A stretch of 23,314 bases of DNA from a virus. The notes under the pieces are model-generated. The model did not search any database, was not told the DNA's origin, and saw only the letters and a program-made list of their open reading frames with translations. Positions 19,864 through 23,314 of the stretch are shown one piece after another (within the stretch, counting starts at the first letter, position 1; every line of letters begins with the position of its first letter). Location: positions 1-23,314 of the IMG/VR virus record IMGVR_UViG_3300042463_000760. One strand, written 5' to 3'. The position numbers and the translations under genes are program-made.

Positions 19864-21741
19864 ATGGTCGCACTTCGCATAGACACGTTCGCTGGTATGG
19901 CGCCGCTTGTGTCGCGGCGCCTGTTGCCGCAGAACATGGCGGAGTACGCCTATAACGTCGTCCTCCGTAACGGCGAACTGCGCAGCCTGCGCCAGCCCTT
20001 CAAGATCAAAGAATATCCGGCGTCTCCGGCGTATGGATGGGCGGTGCGGGTACCAGACCCCGCCGACCCATCGCTTCCCGTATGGATTCCGTTCAACTCA
20101 AAGCACGCGGATTTTTACCCGAACCCCCTGACCAATGACCTATATGATAGGTACGTATGGGTGGATAATAACGGCCCTGGTGTCGCCAGCGCCCCGATGC
20201 AGAACAGTTTTGCGCGCATCAAAGCCGCGCAGCCGGCCATTCAACTTGGTGTGCCGTACCCAACGGCGGCACCAACAGTCGTCGTAACTGGTGGGTCCAA
20301 CATCCACGTCACCCGCGGATACCTTTACACCTACGTCAACATCTTCGACGAGGAAGGCGCGCCTTCAGAGCCGAGAACCATAACCGGCCACCTTAACGGC
20401 ACATGGACGGTCTCGGGCTTCGTCAACCCTGCGAACGCTGCGACTCGCGGCCTCAACCGAATCCGTCTTTATAGGACGATCTCGGGGGCCACCGGCACGC
20501 AGTATTTTAGGGTTACTGAGTTCGCCATCAACACCACTTCATATGTGGATTCTCTATCTGATGCGGCGGTTGCCTTGGTCGGCACGACACTTGAGTCTAC
20601 CCTCTGGACGGAGCCGGAAACCCTGGAAGGCATTGCTATTATGCCGAATGGGTTTTTCGCCGGCTGGAAGGGAAAGAACATCTATTTCTCGGAGGCATAC
20701 CGCCCTTGGGCGTGGCCTGTCGAATACACGCTTTCCGTTGATTACCCGGTGATTGATTGCGGCGTCGTCGGGCAAACGCTGGTCGTTCTCACAGCAGTCT
20801 CGCCGGTTCTCATCACTGGCGTCTCCCCGTCTGCCATGACGATTGCCAAGCTCACGCAGGTAGAGCCGTGCATATCGGCACACTCGGTCGCCTCGACGCC
20901 TGAAGGGGTCTACTACGCGAGCCCGAACGGGCTTGTGCTTGTCTCGCCGCAGGGTATCTTACCTGTAACGCGCTCTATCGTCAGCCGCGAAACTTGGTCC
21001 AAAGACTATGCGCCGATTATAGAAGACGCGGTTGTGTATGATTCCCAATACATTGCGATTGGTCCAAGTGGGAATGGGTTCGTGTTTGGGGCGAATGGCG
21101 AGCAGCCGTTTGTATCCAACTTGATCAACTTCCCGACCATCACCAGTATGTGGACTGACCCGTACACGAGCGAAGCGCACATGATGATGGGCAACGATGT
21201 GTATATATGGGATTCCGTCTATACTCCGTACTCTGTGTCGCAGTGGATAAGCAAAGAGTTCCAGTTCCCGCGCCCGATCAATCTCGGGGCGATGTCTGTT
21301 TCGTTCGACACGAAATATGCCATACCCACAGAGAGCGTACCCTCAAACGTGGCCGTCATTGATTCCAACATACCGACAGGTGGCCCGTGGCCCGAACTCG
21401 TCAGTATTGTCGGGTACAACCTAGTACATGGCCTGACGATAAACGGAGCGCCGGCAGACGGGGCGTATCCGCCTGGGAATACCGCGTCGGTCGCCACTTG
21501 GCCTTACTGGTATGGTGTCGCGACCGACCTACCCGAAATCTCCCTGCCGGTTGACGTGGAATGTGAAGTCACCGTTCTTGTTGACGGGGAGGCGCTGTGG
21601 ACAGGGTACGTTGAAGACTCCATAATATACCGACTTCCAAGTGGGTATAAGTCGGAGCGCTGGCAGATACGGATTCAAACCCGCGTGCCGGTGTACAACC
21701 TCCAAATCGCTGAGACGGCTAAGGAGTTGATTCTTGTCTGA
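19864..21741 (+). CDS. Large tail protein, T7 gp12 (nozzle)-like
   Basis: A 625-aa beta-rich protein. The N-terminus (MVALRIDTFAGMAPLVSRRL, LPQNMAEYAYNVVLRNGELR) matches the pattern of podoviral tail-tube/nozzle proteins, which begin by listing filler-gene-like loci: F-x-G-x-x-P, LLP-x-x-A-x-x-A-x-N-V-x-L-x-x-G-x-L. Ig/fibronectin-like and propeller-like stretches follow (RGYLYTYVNIFDEEGAPSEP; WTDPYTSEAHMMMGNDVYIW). It probably closes the tail end or forms its hub. ATG 19864 has only a G-rich stretch as ribosome-binding site. It overlaps the next gene by 8 nt. Confidence 0.8.
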   Translation: MVALRIDTFAGMAPLVSRRLLPQNMAEYAYNVVLRNGELRSLRQPFKIKEYPASPAYGWAVRVPDPADPSLPVWIPFNSKHADFYPNPLTNDLYDRYVWVDNNGPGVASAPMQNSFARIKAAQPAIQLGVPYPTAAPTVVVTGGSNIHVTRGYLYTYVNIFDEEGAPSEPRTITGHLNGTWTVSGFVNPANAATRGLNRIRLYRTISGATGTQYFRVTEFAINTTSYVDSLSDAAVALVGTTLESTLWTEPETLEGIAIMPNGFFAGWKGKNIYFSEAYRPWAWPVEYTLSVDYPVIDCGVVGQTLVVLTAVSPVLITGVSPSAMTIAKLTQVEPCISAHSVASTPEGVYYASPNGLVLVSPQGILPVTRSIVSRETWSKDYAPIIEDAVVYDSQYIAIGPSGNGFVFGANGEQPFVSNLINFPTITSMWTDPYTSEAHMMMGNDVYIWDSVYTPYSVSQWISKEFQFPRPINLGAMSVSFDTKYAIPTESVPSNVAVIDSNIPTGGPWPELVSIVGYNLVHGLTINGAPADGAYPPGNTASVATWPYWYGVATDLPEISLPVDVECEVTVLVDGEALWTGYVEDSIIYRLPSGYKSERWQIRIQTRVPVYNLQIAETAKELILV

Positions 21742-22042
21742 CCGTTTCCCCTCAATCCCAACGGTCGCTGAGTCCGTTGGGTCTCTGTACCGCACAGTTG
21801 ACGCGCTCAAGCAGGCGGTTGAGCTTCTCGTGGGCACGCGCGGCAACGGCATGCTTGCTGCGGTGCTGCGCAAAGACCAAGAAGTGAAGCCCGTGCGGCT
21901 TCCAGAGTTTACCGTGCAAGAGCTACCACTTGCCCGAGACTGGCGAACGTGCATAGCTTACGTAGTGGACGGGCAGGGCGGGCGGCACATCGTTGTGAGC
22001 GACGGGTGGGTTTGGAAATACGCCGACGGGGGTAATGTATGA
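21734..22042 (+). CDS. Hypothetical protein with TTG start (102 aa)
   Basis: The start is TTG at 21734 because AAGGAG lies 7-8 nt upstream and the first in-frame ATG (residue 40) would remove the conserved-looking N-terminus (MSDRFPSIPTVAESVGSLYR, then TVDALKQAVELLVGTRGNGM). Residues 10-35 form a helix with heptad character; the second half is beta-rich (WRTCIAYVVDGQGGRHIVVS). Likely a small tail or virion component. It overlaps both neighbours (8 nt upstream, ATGTATGA downstream). No family assigned. Confidence 0.78.
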   Translation: MSDRFPSIPTVAESVGSLYRTVDALKQAVELLVGTRGNGMLAAVLRKDQEVKPVRLPEFTVQELPLARDWRTCIAYVVDGQGGRHIVVSDGWVWKYADGGNV

Positions 22043-22494
22043 AGACCGTCGTGCTGAATGACGTTCAGGTTGGGGAGTTCGTCGCTGCGGCGGCGAAGTG
22101 CGAGTATAACCCCGGTGTGCATACCACCATAGGGGTTGTTGACGACTCGCAGCCCATTGGGAGTCCAGCCCGCGTACACGGCGGGGTCATCTTTTGTTCT
22201 TATACCGGAGCGTCAATCTGGATTCACGTTGGGGCGCGTAATGAAAAATGGATCACGCCGGATATGCTCTGGTGTACGTTCCATTACCCATTTGAGCAAC
22301 TAGGGTGCAGCCGTTTGTATGGGCTTGTTGAAAGTGTCAACGAACCAGCGCTAAACTTCGACCTGAAGCTCGGCTTCGAGGTCCAGGCCGTGCTACCGGG
22401 GATGTTTGTTTCCGGCGCCGGAGTTGTGCTATGTATGGAACGGCACAAGTGTAGGTGGTTGAAGATTAAGCCACGGAAACTGAAAGGGGGCTGA
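22039..22494 (+). CDS. GNAT-like acetyltransferase fold protein
   Basis: A 151-aa protein with the late-strand pattern of phage GNAT proteins: FHYPFEQLGCSRLYGLVESV (strand 4 and the Q/R-x-x-G-like loop), NEPALNFDLKLGFEVQAVLP (helix 4 to strand 5, with the LGF signature) and a final strand with VLCMERHKCRWLKI. Such proteins use acetyl-CoA in cells; in phages of this type they occur in the tail region and may modify a host or virion protein. The acetyl-CoA loop is not clear, so activity is uncertain. The ATG overlaps the previous stop. Confidence 0.75.
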   Translation: MKTVVLNDVQVGEFVAAAAKCEYNPGVHTTIGVVDDSQPIGSPARVHGGVIFCSYTGASIWIHVGARNEKWITPDMLWCTFHYPFEQLGCSRLYGLVESVNEPALNFDLKLGFEVQAVLPGMFVSGAGVVLCMERHKCRWLKIKPRKLKGG

Positions 22495-22495
22495 T

Positions 22496-23314
22496 ATGGG
22501 CGGCGGTAAAGGTCAGAAAGTCGCGGCTCCCGATTATACGCCGGTAGCAGCAGCGAACAAAGAAGCGGCGGAAATCTCCGCGACCGTTGCGCGCGAGCAG
22601 CTTGCTTGGGCGCGTGAGCAGTACGCTCAAGATCGCGAAGTGACGCAGCAGTTCCTAGACGTGATGCTGCCGAATATGGTTCGCGAATCGGAAGCCGGTC
22701 AGCGGGAGCGCGAGCGCTACCAAGAGGTATTTCAGCCTGTCGAGGATATGCTTGTGCAAGAGGCGCGCGATTACGCCTCGCCTGAGCGTATGGCGCTTGA
22801 AGCCGGCAAGGCGCAGGCTGACGTGGCTCAGGCGTTTGACGCGCAGCGGCGCGGGGCGCTTGCTACCCTAGAGAGTTATGGTGTTGATCCGTCCCTGGCT
22901 AGAGCAGGGGCGCTTGACCGTTCGGCGCGTGTCTCTCAAGCAGCCATGAGTGCCGGCGCGGCCAACTCCGCACGGACTCAGGTGGAGAACGTGAGTCGCG
23001 CGCTCCGCGGCGAGGTCATCAACATTGGCCGCGGGTATCCAGGCAGCATCGCTCAGGCGTACAATACCGCTCAGCAGGCAGGCGGTGGCGCGGTGCAGGC
23101 GAACCTTCAGACGACGGCCTCGGGCGCGAACACGATGGGCACCGGCATGCAGTGGACCGGGTTGCAGTCTGGGTTCCTCAATAATTGGGGTCAGAATCTT
23201 GCGTCGCAAGGTCAAACTTGGGCGGCGGGGCAGCAGGCACGGTCACAGGCTATAGCGGGTATCGGCGCCGCCGTTGGTGGGTTGGCTGGTCTTGCTATGG
23301 CGCCCTATTCCGCT
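22496..23314 (+). CDS. Internal-virion/ejection-like protein, 3' end outside window
   Basis: The ATG at 22496 (1 nt after the previous stop, AAGGGGG 5 nt upstream) opens a frame of 273 codons that runs off the right edge without a stop. The N-terminus is MGGGKGQKVAAPDYTPVAAA, followed by long charged helices (NKEAAEISATVAREQLAWAR; VRESEAGQRERERYQEVFQP), a Gly/Ala/Gln-rich region, and a hydrophobic Gly/Ala stretch near the edge (AGIGAAVGGLAGLAMAP). This matches a phage family next to tail genes thought to be internal or DNA-ejection proteins. A downstream internal-virion cluster is expected. Confidence 0.85.
   Translation, partial: MGGGKGQKVAAPDYTPVAAANKEAAEISATVAREQLAWAREQYAQDREVTQQFLDVMLPNMVRESEAGQRERERYQEVFQPVEDMLVQEARDYASPERMALEAGKAQADVAQAFDAQRRGALATLESYGVDPSLARAGALDRSARVSQAAMSAGAANSARTQVENVSRALRGEVINIGRGYPGSIAQAYNTAQQAGGGAVQANLQTTASGANTMGTGMQWTGLQSGFLNNWGQNLASQGQTWAAGQQARSQAIAGIGAAVGGLAGLAMAPYSA

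Noticed and set aside
1-23314. CRISPR array, insertion sequence, integrase or attachment site
   Set aside because: No regularly spaced repeats, transposase, recombinase or duplicated tRNA 3' end was seen; the full-length tRNA appears to be a phage gene.

Overview
The window is part of a tailed double-stranded DNA phage genome with podovirus-like gene content: a 738-residue portal, a scaffold, a coat protein, short connector proteins, a fibre, a T7 gp12-like tail protein and the start of an internal-virion-type protein. It encodes its own tRNA-Arg(UCU). No integrase, repressor, polymerase or host chromosomal gene is visible, so lifestyle cannot be decided here. A proteobacterial host is likely from the gene families (N4 gp49/Sf6 gp66 family, GTA-type three-TM holin, M15 endolysin). 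A local excess of GANTC sites hints weakly at an alphaproteobacterium.

Region 1 (1-2725, minus strand): five small or unrecognised genes in two apparent transcription units. Each unit is preceded by a copy of a 57-bp element (1197-1253 and 2669-2725). The element consists of a 27-bp box, a 21-nt spacer that differs in sequence but folds in both copies, and a 9-nt box. In the upstream unit every gene is separated from the next by a stop codon followed directly by a hairpin with a cUUCGg tetraloop. The last gene (29-1093) and its leader are packed with GANTC sites.

Region 2 (2726-4362, plus strand): a divergent spacer holds a strong G-quadruplex motif on the minus strand and a sigma70-like promoter overlapped by two AAAAGTATACT sites 31 bp apart. 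It drives four tightly packed genes: an N4 gp49/Sf6 gp66 family protein, a 55-aa protein, a ribbon-helix-helix protein and a basic HTH-like protein. Two terminator-like hairpins follow.

Region 3 (4365-6789): the tRNA-Arg gene (plus) lies in a convergent gap. It is followed by a minus-strand packaging unit: a probable small terminase, an 82-aa-class protein and the large terminase.

Region 4 (6862-23314, plus strand): one long late operon running out of the window. It encodes portal, two small proteins, scaffold, coat protein (bracketed by hairpins), two connector/adaptor proteins, tail fibre, small accessory proteins, an Ig-like domain protein, a lysis cassette (membrane/coiled-coil protein, holin, M15 peptidase), further structural proteins, and a chain of very small basic proteins overlapping by one base at each stop/start. 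A membrane protein, a large tail protein, a GNAT-like protein and a truncated internal-virion-like protein complete it. Terminase is read away from the portal across a 72-bp gap, so the packaging and head modules are divergent.

The least explained material is in the left 2.9 kb: the repeated stop-hairpins, the paired leader element, the GANTC-dense gene and the G4/twin-operator spacer.
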